Counted from the stretch's first letter, positions 1 to 7,410 are shown. The stretch: 18,575 nt of DNA from an uncultured Anaerolineaceae bacterium (GCA_937967805.1 CALBTC010000086.1:1-18575); one strand, 5' to 3'. The notes: generated by a model from the letters alone, not told the origin. Program-made: numbers and translations.

Positions 1-2
1 CC

Positions 3-974
3 GGCTGGCACGAGGTGCCCGGCAAGCCTCATCTGCGGCGCGGCCTGGGCGCGGCCATGTGCATGCACGGCACGGCCATCCCCGGCCTGGATATGGGCGG
101 CGCGTCGGTCAAAATCAACGACGACGGCTCGTTTAACGTTCTGGTGGGCGCGACGGATTTGGGCACGGGGTCAGACACGGTGCTCAGCCAGATTGCCGCC
201 GAGGTGCTGGGCGTGCCATTAGAGGACATCATCATCTACTCCAGCGACACGGACATGACGCCATTCGACACGGGGGCTTACGCCAGCAGCACGACGTATA
301 TTTCGGGAACGGCCGTTAAACGCGCCGCTGAACAGGTAGCCGATCAAATCAAAGAGCGGGCTGCCCTCATGCTGGAACTTGAGAGCTGGCACGACATTCG
401 CCTGGAGAACCGACATGCGATTGCCCCTGATGGACGCAGCGTCAGCATGGCAGCCATTGGGCTGCACAGCCTGCACCAGGACCAGCAGCGGCAAATCATG
501 GCCACCGCCAGCTACGTGAGTATGGATTCGCCGCCCCCCTTTGCCGGGCAGTTTGCCGAGGTGGAGGTAGACACGGAGACCGGCCAGGTCACCGTCACCA
601 AGCTGGTCATGGCCGTCGATGCCGGCGTGCCGATCAATCCCCTTACCGCCAGCGGGCAGGTGGAGGGCGGCATGGTTCAGGCGCTGGGCTACGGCCACTG
701 CGAAGAGATGGCGTACGACGAGACCGGCAACCTGGTTAACGACCAGTTCGGCCCCTACCACATCTACCGCGCCGACGAGATGCCCTGGATGCAGGCGATC
801 CTGGTGCAAACCAACGAGCCCACCGGCCCATTTGGCGCCAAAGCCATCGCCGAAATCCCCAAAGACGGCGTCGCCCCGGCCATCGCCAACGCCGTGTTCG
901 ACGCCACCGGCACCCGCCTCCGCCGCATTCCGCTTACGCCGCAGCGGGTGCATGAAGCGATGCAGCAACATTAA
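3..974 (+). CDS. Xanthine dehydrogenase-family molybdopterin-binding subunit, C-terminal part (5' end outside window)
   Basis: The reading frame is open from the left edge, so only the last ~323 residues of a usually 700-800 residue catalytic subunit are present. The family hydroxylates purines, aromatic CoA esters or aldehydes with a Mo-pterin cofactor, normally with separate FAD and 2Fe-2S subunits. Visible marks are the Gly-rich segment DLGTGSDTVLSQIAAEVLG, the GQVEGGMVQALGYG segment near the C-terminus, and GAKAIAEIP, whose Glu matches the catalytic glutamate that follows the conserved Gly-Ala-Lys in this family. The usual GEPP is altered to AEIP. The substrate cannot be told from this fragment; the Gly-Thr-Gly-Ser-Asp form recalls HcrA/XdhA-like subunits. 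A GTG at 15 could be read as a start but is clearly internal because the conserved sequence continues upstream. GC content is high, unlike the genes that follow. Confidence 0.9.
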   Translation, partial: GWHEVPGKPHLRRGLGAAMCMHGTAIPGLDMGGASVKINDDGSFNVLVGATDLGTGSDTVLSQIAAEVLGVPLEDIIIYSSDTDMTPFDTGAYASSTTYISGTAVKRAAEQVADQIKERAALMLELESWHDIRLENRHAIAPDGRSVSMAAIGLHSLHQDQQRQIMATASYVSMDSPPPFAGQFAEVEVDTETGQVTVTKLVMAVDAGVPINPLTASGQVEGGMVQALGYGHCEEMAYDETGNLVNDQFGPYHIYRADEMPWMQAILVQTNEPTGPFGAKAIAEIPKDGVAPAIANAVFDATGTRLRRIPLTPQRVHEAMQQH

Positions 975-1041
975 AAAGTAAGCGGTTGGATAATTGAGCA
1001 TGGTTCAGCTGTACCTCGGCTGACAAGCTGCTATGTTTTGT

Positions 1042-1046
1042 AGGAG
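1042..1046 (+). promoter_or_regulatory. Ribosome binding site deciding the DUF4926 start
   Basis: AGGAG lies 7 bases before the ATG at 1054. It favours that codon over the in-frame ATG at 1033, which has no such site. Confidence 0.6.
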
Positions 1047-1053
1047 CGTTTGC

Positions 1054-1278
1054 ATGACTGACACATTTTCTTTACTCGACGTCGTAACTTTAACTGAGGA
1101 TTTGCCCGAACATCATCTCTGGCGCGGGCAAGTTGGTACTATCGTGGAAATCTTGGCCGATGGCGATGCCTTTGAGGTTGAATTCAGTGGCCGTGAAGGA
1201 AAGGTTTATGCTTCGTTGGGGCTGCGCCCAGAACAACTGATGCGGCTGCATTTTGAGCCTGCTCCGATGAATAATTAG
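1054..1278 (+). CDS. DUF4926 domain protein (small, 74 aa)
   Basis: This short protein has the typical DUF4926 pattern: LLDVVTLTEDLPEHHLWRGQ, then VGTIVEIL, then a segment ending EVEFSGREGKVYASL and a Leu-rich end. In this family the fold resembles a small SH3-like beta barrel; the function is unknown. Such genes are often found in clusters of small DUF genes with toxin-antitoxin character, and here a DUF2283 gene follows within 120 bases, which fits. The start at 1054 is chosen because of a good AGGAG site; an earlier in-frame ATG at 1033 would add seven unconserved residues. The fall in GC content relative to the upstream molybdoenzyme gene marks the start of an accessory stretch. Confidence 0.8.
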   Translation: MTDTFSLLDVVTLTEDLPEHHLWRGQVGTIVEILADGDAFEVEFSGREGKVYASLGLRPEQLMRLHFEPAPMNN

Positions 1279-1393
1279 GCTTGCTCTGTCTCGCTGGCAG
1301 TTAGACGATGTGCGACAGGCGTTAAGACAAGAAGACATTGCAACAGCTTCCAAGTATGGACAGGTTTACAAATTAACACCCATTACTGCGTAA
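1271..1393 (+). pseudogene. Possible remnant coding frame between the DUF4926 and DUF2283 genes
   Basis: A 41-codon open frame fills this gap and ends in a TAA that directly abuts the ATG of the DUF2283 gene, as coupled genes do. It reads like protein (a stretch LSRWQLDDVRQALRQEDI, then ATASKYGQVYKLTPITA) but has no ATG; only ATT, CTG or GTG could start it. It may be the 3' end of a decayed small gene (DUF2283 often follows another small partner such as DUF4258) or chance. I do not recognise a family. Confidence 0.25.
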
Positions 1394-1627
1394 ATGATCA
1401 TTCGCTACTTTGAAGAAACTAACATGCTCTACATTGAGCTAACCAAGCATGTTGCTGTGGAATCCGAAGAGGTTGCGCCAAACATCGTTCTGGATTTTGA
1501 TGAATCTGGCCGCGTTGTTGGCATTGAAATTGAAGATGCCAGCAAAATGCTCAATCTGGCTAATCTTGAACTGTCTTCCCTGCCATTGGCCACCCTTCAC
1601 CTGACCCCGCCTACCTCAATGACTTGA
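1394..1627 (+). CDS. DUF2283 domain protein (77 aa)
   Basis: The sequence MIIRYFEETNMLYIEL, followed by EVAPNIVLDFDESGRVVGIE and IEDASKML, is the standard DUF2283 layout: a short beta-hairpin protein with a conserved D-x-G-x-(V/I)-G-I-E-I turn and an (E)-D-A-S motif. Function is unknown; members are commonly paired with a small partner and suspected to be antitoxin-like. There is no visible Shine-Dalgarno site, but the ATG directly follows the TAA of an upstream short frame, so translation may be coupled. The C-terminal ~20 residues (Leu/Pro rich) are less typical. It converges on the TIR gene, whose 3' end lies 122 bases further on. Confidence 0.8.
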   Translation: MIIRYFEETNMLYIELTKHVAVESEEVAPNIVLDFDESGRVVGIEIEDASKMLNLANLELSSLPLATLHLTPPTSMT

Positions 1628-1669
1628 AGCCAAAATTGGCACCCAAAACTCATGATGAACCGAGGAGAG

Positions 1670-1693
1670 GTGGCGAGGCGAGACGCCTGCCAC
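1670..1693. repeat. Imperfect hairpin in the gap between convergent genes
   Basis: GTGGC-g-AGGCG pairs with CGCCT-GCCAC across a 3-base loop (AGA), giving a 10 bp GC-rich stem with one bulged base. It sits between the DUF2283 gene and the 3' end of the TIR gene. No T-tract follows on either strand, so it looks more like a dispersed REP-type hairpin than an intrinsic terminator. The rest of 1628-1749 shows nothing else. Confidence 0.4.
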
Positions 1694-1749
1694 AGCACAT
1701 GCAGAAGACCTTGGTGAAGCAGGGATACAATTAGGGATAGTGCGACTTC

Positions 1750-3252
1750 TCAACGAAATCGATAAATAATGAAGTTATCAAAGTAGGATTTTGTACGTTC
1801 TTGAAATCCGAGTGAGGCGAGACCAACTAGGCCTGATTGATAATTTTCTAGTTCTATGGTATTGCAATGAACACCATCTATGTAACCATGTGCTTCATTT
1901 CCAGCTATGACTAAAAATAAGGTATGTTCAGAGTTGTAACTTGTACTAACATTTGATTGGCGACTTGAAGTTGTGGTCCAGGTATCTCCTGATTCGCTTT
2001 CGCGGAAAAAGCATCTACCGGAAGAATTAAACGTGAAAGCATATGCTTTACTGCGCCAATCCTGATGCCAACCGAAGACAATACCTTGCTCAACCCGGTC
2101 GATATCCTCGTGATAACCGAGTAAATCAACTTGCAGGGCAATTCTTCTATCAGCAACCGTACCAGCACCAGCCCACATCCCAACAAAAAGCACTTGAGAC
2201 TCTGCCTCTATTGAATATTCTCTGTTATCATAAAGAACGCTACCCCTTGACCCTATGTAATGATCCCAATCACTCTCTAATGAAGAAAAATCGTCCGTTT
2301 GGATTTCCAAAAGATCGGAAGGTGAAGGAACAGTTGGTAATGGAGTTGGCGTAAAGGCTGGAGTATTTGTTGGTGATTCCGATGTTTTTGTCGCCTCAGG
2401 GGTCCTTGTGACATTCAGTGGATTTTCTATCACCTCAAAATAGAACAGAGCAAACAATAAAGCTGTACTAAATATTGCAACTCCTACCCAAAATATTGGC
2501 TTTTGTAACAAAGTTACAATTGCTTTCTTCAAGCGGTCCAATAAAGAGAAGTTCATTGGAGGGTCGTAAAACTTGCCCTTATTACTTAATTCATTCAATA
2601 ATCTGTGTAGATCACTTGCTCCTCTATAAGAAATATTCTGGTAATTCTGCCATAATATGGGTTCATTTGCTGCTTTAATCTTTACTGGAAAAAAACGTAT
2701 TTTCCCTTGAAGATTCAAATTAATAGCACTATTAGTTTCACTCTTAACCCAGGTAGAATTAACAGCCTCTGGGCTAATGAGTACAAGAAAAACGCCGCTT
2801 TCTTCCAGGCCGCGGTTGATGGCTTCTACCCATTTTTCGCCGGGGCGAATGCTGTCCGGGGCAATCCAGATGTCGTAGCCGCGGGCTGTCAGGTCGCGGG
2901 CCAGCTGTTGGGCCATTTCAGCATCCTGGTGGGCGTGGCTGATGAAGATTTGGCGCGGGTTGCGGGTGATGGGGGCTGGTGGTAGCGGCGCAGCAGCGGG
3001 CGCTTTTTGGCCTTGCACGTAGTCGTCGGGTTGGAAAAACGGCCGTTCCCTTTGAATCGCCGCCAATAAATCGGGGAACTTGCCCCACCTGTCGCAAAAT
3101 TCAAGCAGCAGCGAAATGTGCTGCCGTTTGGTCATTCCCGGCGTTAAATCTTCATGCACCGAGCGGAAATAATCAAACAGCAGATCATTGAGGTCGTGCG
3201 GTCCAAAATGTTCGTTGATAAATTGGCGTAGTTTGGCGGTGTCGTATTTCAT
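1750..3252 (-). CDS. Transmembrane TIR-domain protein: EAD-like domain, TIR, one membrane helix, LamG-like ectodomain
   Basis: About 500 aa. Residues ~4-70 form a helical domain (KLRQFINEHFGPHDLNDLLF, later LLLEFCDRWGKFPDLLAAI) of the effector-associated, death-like adaptor type. Residues ~100-215 are a TIR domain: RQIFISHAHQDAEMAQQLA, GYDIWIAPDSIRPGEKW, and S-x-x-W-V-K-S-E, whose Glu (~172) matches the catalytic glutamate of NAD-cleaving TIR enzymes. A basic stretch precedes one hydrophobic helix (~253-272), then a Pro/Thr-rich linker (~283-315) and a ~180-residue beta-rich domain beginning DDFSSLESDWDHY, resembling concanavalin/LamG-like ectodomains. Predicted topology is TIR inside, ectodomain outside. 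The start at 3252 (ATG) is preferred over an in-frame TTG at 3288 that lies inside a likely -10 box. GC content drops abruptly near 2780, within the TIR domain. Confidence 0.85.
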   Translation of the reverse strand: MKYDTAKLRQFINEHFGPHDLNDLLFDYFRSVHEDLTPGMTKRQHISLLLEFCDRWGKFPDLLAAIQRERPFFQPDDYVQGQKAPAAAPLPPAPITRNPRQIFISHAHQDAEMAQQLARDLTARGYDIWIAPDSIRPGEKWVEAINRGLEESGVFLVLISPEAVNSTWVKSETNSAINLNLQGKIRFFPVKIKAANEPILWQNYQNISYRGASDLHRLLNELSNKGKFYDPPMNFSLLDRLKKAIVTLLQKPIFWVGVAIFSTALLFALFYFEVIENPLNVTRTPEATKTSESPTNTPAFTPTPLPTVPSPSDLLEIQTDDFSSLESDWDHYIGSRGSVLYDNREYSIEAESQVLFVGMWAGAGTVADRRIALQVDLLGYHEDIDRVEQGIVFGWHQDWRSKAYAFTFNSSGRCFFRESESGDTWTTTSSRQSNVSTSYNSEHTLFLVIAGNEAHGYIDGVHCNTIELENYQSGLVGLASLGFQERTKSYFDNFIIYRFR

Positions 3253-3287
3253 ATTCTCGCTGGCAGTTGGCTTGGTTTGTTGCGCCA

Positions 3288-3293
3288 AGTATA
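3288..3293 (-). promoter_or_regulatory. Possible -10 box for the TIR gene
   Basis: Read on the minus strand this is TATACT, close to the sigma70 consensus. The upstream -35 region is poor (TGAAAA-like at about 3310-3315). Transcription would begin near 3281, about 30 bases before the ATG at 3252, which argues against the TTG start at 3288. Confidence 0.35.
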
Positions 3294-3324
3294 CGCCATC
3301 GAGGTTGAATTTTCATCTTCCGGT

Positions 3325-3353
3325 TTGACATCAATGCCTACAATGCCTACAAT
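3325..3353 (+). promoter_or_regulatory. Strong sigma70-type promoter with tandem repeat, upstream of the toxin-antitoxin pair
   Basis: TTGACA (3325-3330), a 17-base spacer and TACAAT (3348-3353) make a near-consensus promoter. The spacer and -10 contain a 9-base direct repeat, CAATGCCTA at 3332-3340 and 3341-3349, followed by CAAT. Antitoxins of this kind bind their own promoter, so the repeat is a plausible operator. That role is inferred from position. Confidence 0.65.
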
Positions 3354-3369
3354 TTCGTTAATATATTTT

Positions 3370-3374
3370 GGAGG
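3370..3374 (+). promoter_or_regulatory. Ribosome binding site deciding the antitoxin start
   Basis: GGAGG five bases before the ATG at 3380. The in-frame TTG at 3368 overlaps this site and is therefore rejected as start. Confidence 0.65.
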
Positions 3375-3379
3375 CTTCT

Positions 3380-3631
3380 ATGGCTGTATTAAACATTCGA
3401 AATTTGCCAGATGAGGTTCATGCCAAACTGCGGGTACGAGCGGCCAAAGCGGGACGCAGCATGGAGGCGGAGGCGCGGGAAATTTTAACGGCCGTTATCC
3501 TGCAAAACCAATCGCTCACCACCCCTACCGAATTACAGGAATGGGTCACAGAACTCTACGGAGCCTACAAACCCACCAACACTGTTGAGACACTCATTGC
3601 CGAACGGCGCGAAGAAGCTGAATCCGAATGA
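3380..3631 (+). CDS. FitA/VapB-type ribbon-helix-helix antitoxin
   Basis: The 83 aa protein begins MAVLNIRNLPDEVHAKLRVR, followed by AAKAGRSMEAEAREIL. This is the ribbon-helix-helix DNA-binding domain of FitA-like antitoxins: a short beta strand that sits in the major groove, then two helices. The C-terminal ~40 residues (ending RREEAESE) would wrap the toxin. It would neutralise the PIN toxin encoded next and, together with it, repress the promoter just upstream, which holds a 9-base tandem repeat. The stop overlaps the toxin start in an ATGA arrangement, typical of coupled translation in VapBC/FitAB operons. Start chosen by the GGAGG site. Confidence 0.92.
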   Translation: MAVLNIRNLPDEVHAKLRVRAAKAGRSMEAEAREILTAVILQNQSLTTPTELQEWVTELYGAYKPTNTVETLIAERREEAESE

Positions 3632-4005
3632 TTGTTTTGGATGCCTCGGCACTGCTGGCGTTTCTCTTTCGGGAGCCAGGGCATGAATTGGTAGCGCCGC
3701 ATTTGGAAGATTGTTGTTTGTCTACCGTGAACTTAAGTGAGGTAATCGGCCGTTTCGTGCGCGATGGGCATGAGGCAGAAGCCGTCTTAAACAAGCTCCT
3801 GACCACACCGATTGAAATTGTGCCGTTTTCAGCACAGCAAGCGGGCGTTGCGGCACTTTTGCTGCCTTTGGGGAAACCCCTCGGGCTTTCACTCGCCGAT
3901 CGTGCCTGTATGGCGCTGGCAATGACGAAAAATGTGCCTGTGTTAACAGCGGATGCCGTTTGGCAAGAACTTGATTTGCCTATCGAAATCAAACTGATTC
4001 GGTAA
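3628..4005 (+). CDS. vapC: VapC/FitB-type PIN-domain ribonuclease toxin
   Basis: A complete 125 aa PIN domain. The four acidic metal-binding residues are in place: D5 in MIVLDASALLA, E38 in STVNLSEVIGRF, D91 in LSLADRACMALA and D109 in PVLTADAVW. VapC enzymes cut tRNA or rRNA with Mg2+ or Mn2+ and are held inactive by the cognate antitoxin, here encoded immediately upstream with an ATGA overlap. Nothing looks broken, so the module should be functional. It ends 22 bases before the end of the convergent DUF2383 gene, with no clear terminator between. Its RNA target cannot be read from sequence. Confidence 0.93.
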   Translation: MIVLDASALLAFLFREPGHELVAPHLEDCCLSTVNLSEVIGRFVRDGHEAEAVLNKLLTTPIEIVPFSAQQAGVAALLLPLGKPLGLSLADRACMALAMTKNVPVLTADAVWQELDLPIEIKLIR

Positions 4006-4027
4006 AGGCAATATTCCAACAGAGGCG

Positions 4028-4996
4028 TTACTGGGTTGGTTGGACGGTGGCGGCTTGCAGGTTGACCTGCTGCATAATTTGTGACGCTTCAGGGGCGCGG
4101 CGGCGGGTGGTGTGGAGTAAAACCATCGTACGGCCGTGTTCCATGCTGTCATCATAAAGGTATTCGTCTTCTTCGGCCGTGCCCAGGCCAATGAAAAAGC
4201 CCAGCAGTCCGCCAATGAACGCGCCGCTAAACGTACCGCTGAGGGCCACTAACCCCCAGGTTCCCTCCTGCGTGGCGGCAATAAATGGCTCAAAGCCGGA
4301 AAAGAGTAAAAAGCCGATGCCGGCGGCCGCCCCCAACAGACTGCCCCAAATCGCCCCGCCTACCATGCCAGACAATGTCGTTTCCTGAGTCACAGCCTGG
4401 TCATTCCGGTATTGGCGGGCAAAATCGTTAGTCTGGTTGAGATTGACGGTTTCGATGGCATCGTTGGAAAAGTCGGACTGTTTTAGGGTGTTTACGGCAG
4501 TTGCTGCATCCCGCTCCGAATTAAACAGGCGCACCACCAACCGATCGCTGGGCAAACCGCGTAACCGATCTACCTTCTGGCTGGCCGCCTGGACTTGCTC
4601 ATACTGATTTTGCACCAGTGCCCTGGCCTCTGGCATCAAATCTTTATTGAGCGCCCGCCGGTAGGTTCTGACGGCCGTTTTCTCACCCACTACCGCCTCT
4701 TTTAACGCCACGCTCTCCGTGTCTGTGGGGCCAATCGCCAGGGTTGACATGATCACAATCCGCCCCCGATGAATCATCCCCAGTAGGCTGCGCCGGTTGG
4801 ACACGTTGCCACCCAATGATTCGACCATGGTCTTCAACTCGTCGGCCATTTGACGGCGCTCTCGGGCATAAGACTTCAACATCACCTTCAATCCCCGGTT
4901 GCTCACCGAGTTGGCCACGATGTTGAACCCTCTTTCACCGGCTTTACAAATGTTGTGCAATTGCTTTAATGTTCGGAGCGTTCTTCGATTGTTCAT
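4028..4996 (-). CDS. DUF2383-like four-helix protein with glycine-zipper membrane segment (stress-type)
   Basis: 322 aa. Residues ~1-140 resemble the PA2169/DUF2383 ferritin-like four-helix bundle: LKQLHNICKAGERGFNIVA, then ARERRQMADELKTMVESLGG and a C-terminal helix with EKTAVRTYRRAL. Residues ~150-195 (VVRLFNSERDAATAVNTLKQ, then SDFSNDAIETVNL) resemble the general-stress-protein 17M/YflT fold. Residues ~207-270 are two Gly-rich hydrophobic segments (SGMVGGAIWGSLLGAAAG; GAFIGGLLGFFIGLG), a glycine-zipper membrane hairpin. The overall make-up suggests an envelope stress protein; no enzymatic function is evident. The start at 4996 is supported by AAGGAG six bases upstream; an in-frame TTG at 5014 is less likely. 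A consensus-like promoter lies upstream. Confidence 0.75.
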   Translation of the reverse strand: MNNRRTLRTLKQLHNICKAGERGFNIVANSVSNRGLKVMLKSYARERRQMADELKTMVESLGGNVSNRRSLLGMIHRGRIVIMSTLAIGPTDTESVALKEAVVGEKTAVRTYRRALNKDLMPEARALVQNQYEQVQAASQKVDRLRGLPSDRLVVRLFNSERDAATAVNTLKQSDFSNDAIETVNLNQTNDFARQYRNDQAVTQETTLSGMVGGAIWGSLLGAAAGIGFLLFSGFEPFIAATQEGTWGLVALSGTFSGAFIGGLLGFFIGLGTAEEDEYLYDDSMEHGRTMVLLHTTRRRAPEASQIMQQVNLQAATVQPTQ

Positions 4997-5069
4997 CTCA
5001 TTCTCCTTTTTCAAAGACTTGCGATTCTCCCAACAATCAAACGATCCGGCACGATCCCTTGTTTAATTT

Positions 5070-5099
5070 ACTATACAGGGGGGTCCAACAGCCTGTCAA
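5070..5099 (-). promoter_or_regulatory. Sigma70-type promoter of the DUF2383 gene
   Basis: On the minus strand TTGACA (5099-5094), an 18-base spacer and TATAGT (5075-5070). Transcription would begin near 5063, leaving a leader of about 65 bases before the ATG at 4996. The remainder of the 5015-5217 gap shows no gene, terminator or credible precursor peptide (only frames under 10 codons). Confidence 0.65.
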
Positions 5100-5217
5100 T
5101 CAATTGTATACATATTCTCAGGCACAGAAATTCATCGCCTGCATTTTATGTTAAGTCCATTCATTTCCCGCCATGCTCATGTTTTGGCTTAGTTTACGAG
5201 GGAAAATGTTGGAGGGG

Positions 5218-6888
5218 TTAACTGGCCTTAACCGGTACCGTGACCTCGTCTATTAACGACCACCTGCCATTCAAAGTACGGTGGGTTTCAACATGGCTGC
5301 GGTTAAATTTTAAGAACCGAGCTTGCTGATTGTGTTTTAATATTGAAGAAATCCGTCCAAAAAACAAGTTTGCCGAGCGATCAATGCAGTCGCTGCAACT
5401 GCGGGGAAAACTATCAACCATGTTTTTCATACCGATATTCATCCAGGTGCTTTGTACAGGTGTTTGTATGTCGTACCGGTTGAAAACGACAGATGTAGCA
5501 TTCGACGCTGACGATGAAAGATACCCATGGCCACGATAACGGCCACAGGGAACATTGGCTGCAATTTCCGATTGTGGACCTACTTCAACCAGGGCACGGT
5601 GTGTACAGGCCAGACATTCGGCAAAATAACGCTCAGGCACGTACCCTGTATCGGTCAGCTCACGGGTGGGCAGAAAAGCAAGAAAGGTGTCATCAACTAA
5701 CTCCTTCTGAATATGCTCAAAATCTGTCTTTAAATCCTCCAGCATCTTTGGCGAAAACGCCACACGATGCTCTTCCCCCAAAATCACACGAAAAGAAATA
5801 TGATCGAATCCGGCCTTTTTCGCCCTGGCGGCAATTGTATAGGCTTCATGGCTGTTCAAGGGGTGCACCATTGACGTGGCCCCTATAAGCATCTTGTCAC
5901 AGGCGTCTCTTCCATAAAACTGCGTGCGCAGCTCAGCCAATTTGGCGATATTTGCCAAAATGCTTTCCAGATTCATTCTGCTACTGGCTGGCTTGTGGAT
6001 GAGGAGGCGAGATTCATTTGAGCCGGCATTCAAACTGACGCGAACGTACGTACCGCATCGCACCAGTGTCTCTAGCTGATTTTCTTGTAACAGATCACCT
6101 GCGGTGAGAACGGCCGTTTGCAGACCAAGTTCATAACACAATTCTACAGCCTCAAGAAAGTTTGGATGCGTTAACGGATCCCCGCCGCCATCAAAACGAA
6201 TCACCTTCACACCCAACTGCGCCCACTGCTTAATCATGGAAAGCATCAAGGCCCTATCCATGATCAATTGGCGCTTATGCACATTTCTATAAGGGGCAGA
6301 AAAACAAAAAACGCAGTTGGACGGACAGGCCATGCTAATATCCAGGTCTAATTGGACCGGAATTTTCTCATTTTTGACAATGTTTTGTAGCAGCCTGTCT
6401 ACATGGTCTTGAAGCCTGCCCGGTATAATTTCTCCGCTATGTCCAGGGAAAACATCCAGGATTTCACCGAGAGGCGTGTAGGCAACAAGCGAGTTCCACC
6501 GACCAATTGTTAAATTGTCTGGCCCAAAGGTGAAATGACCCGAACCCAGATCAAATAGCCATACATGGAATCTGCCTACAATTTTGCTGACCGCAGCCCA
6601 GATACCAATCCCGTTCCAATTTAGTGGCAATAGCAGCTGTGAAGACGCCTGTTCCTGAGGAGGCAACAAGCTGCTTGCCTGTGAACCACCATTTGCCCTT
6701 TTGTTTATTAAGCTTTGTGTAATTTCCTGGGCAATGGCCTCAATGTGGGAAGCGGATAAATCTGCTTCAGCTTGCCACCGTTTATTTATATTATCAAGCC
6801 ATTCGTCCCCAATTGCACCGTGAACGGCCGTAAAAACTTGAGGCAATATTCGAGGCACAATGCTTCCATCGGGGAAGGATTCTTGCAT
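5218..6888 (-). CDS. Radical SAM protein with unknown N-terminal domain and SPASM/Twitch-like cysteine-rich tail
   Basis: 556 aa, last gene of a four-gene operon. The core has the SAM-binding 4Fe-4S motif ACPSNCVFCFSAP (C188, C192, C195) and the SAM-contacting GGGDPLTHPNF (~234-244). Further cysteines at ~425, 428, 448, 498 and 501 (ECLACTHRALVEVG, PCGRY, SCSDC) suggest an auxiliary cluster as in SPASM or Twitch radical SAM enzymes, which often modify peptides. Residues 1-180 form a separate domain I do not recognise, with an aromatic stretch (WNGIGIWAAVSKIVGRFHVW). The ATG at 6888, with GGAA upstream, is preferred over the TTG at 6900. No precursor peptide is visible next to it. Substrate unknown; a protein or peptide encoded in the operon, such as the FGE-like one, is possible. 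Confidence 0.85.
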   Translation of the reverse strand: MQESFPDGSIVPRILPQVFTAVHGAIGDEWLDNINKRWQAEADLSASHIEAIAQEITQSLINKRANGGSQASSLLPPQEQASSQLLLPLNWNGIGIWAAVSKIVGRFHVWLFDLGSGHFTFGPDNLTIGRWNSLVAYTPLGEILDVFPGHSGEIIPGRLQDHVDRLLQNIVKNEKIPVQLDLDISMACPSNCVFCFSAPYRNVHKRQLIMDRALMLSMIKQWAQLGVKVIRFDGGGDPLTHPNFLEAVELCYELGLQTAVLTAGDLLQENQLETLVRCGTYVRVSLNAGSNESRLLIHKPASSRMNLESILANIAKLAELRTQFYGRDACDKMLIGATSMVHPLNSHEAYTIAARAKKAGFDHISFRVILGEEHRVAFSPKMLEDLKTDFEHIQKELVDDTFLAFLPTRELTDTGYVPERYFAECLACTHRALVEVGPQSEIAANVPCGRYRGHGYLSSSASNATSVVFNRYDIQTPVQSTWMNIGMKNMVDSFPRSCSDCIDRSANLFFGRISSILKHNQQARFLKFNRSHVETHRTLNGRWSLIDEVTVPVKAS

Positions 6889-6942
6889 ATTTGTTTCCAA
6901 ATCAAGCTGCTCAGTAAACTCGTAACGAAAGCCTAAACCTAT

Positions 6943-7395
6943 TTACACTTCATAGGGCAAGTTTGTGTAATGTTGAAATATTGCATCGACAATATGTTGC
7001 CCAGGCGGTAATTGGATGCTTTCCTGACGTAAAACATCTCTATTCACCCAGCGAAAGCTAACATGTTCTTTTGACAACTGTAATCCGTTTGAGATGGATC
7101 TCGCTAAATAAAACGCAACCAAAATCGGATAGCCACTGCTATGCCGGTCCCATTTTAGGTAGCACAAGCTGTCCAGCAGTTCAATCGACAAACCTGTTTC
7201 TTCTTTTACTTCTCTGTAAAGTCCGTCAAGAGGAGGCTCTTCGTTTTGCAACTTCCCCCCAGGCAAATCCCAATCATATTTTCTATGCTTGTCATCTTCA
7301 CGCAGGATAAGAATTTGCCCTTTACTATCAAAAACGAAGGCAAATGCCCCTCCCAAATATAAACTGACTTCCTGTTGCTCAACAGTAACTTTCAT
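6943..7395 (-). CDS. Nudix hydrolase
   Basis: 150 aa with a perfect Nudix box at residues 47-69: G-x5-E-x7-R-E-V-K-E-E-T-G-L. The protein begins with beta strands (LGGAFAFVFDSKGQILIL) and has DWDLPGGKL before the box, as usual for the family. Such enzymes cleave nucleoside diphosphates linked to another moiety, with Mg2+ bound by the box glutamates; the actual substrate (NTP, ADP-ribose, NADH, or a modified nucleotide) cannot be told here. It lies 15 bases after the regulator gene and 54 bases before the radical SAM gene on the same strand, so all are probably one transcript. GGAGC eight bases before the ATG supports the start. Confidence 0.93.
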   Translation of the reverse strand: MKVTVEQQEVSLYLGGAFAFVFDSKGQILILREDDKHRKYDWDLPGGKLQNEEPPLDGLYREVKEETGLSIELLDSLCYLKWDRHSSGYPILVAFYLARSISNGLQLSKEHVSFRWVNRDVLRQESIQLPPGQHIVDAIFQHYTNLPYEV

Positions 7396-7410
7396 TATGA
7401 GCTGCTCCGT

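Noticed and set aside
219..1001. Long open frame on the minus strand opposite the molybdoenzyme gene
   Set aside because: Its translation is low complexity (His/Gly/Val rich) and mirrors a well-conserved gene on the plus strand; it is a GC-rich antisense shadow.
5218..6888. Radical SAM protein as a prokaryotic viperin
   Set aside because: The CxxxCxxCF motif is similar, but the protein is longer, has extra cysteines at the C-terminus and a GGGDPL motif unlike viperin's NFSGGEP.
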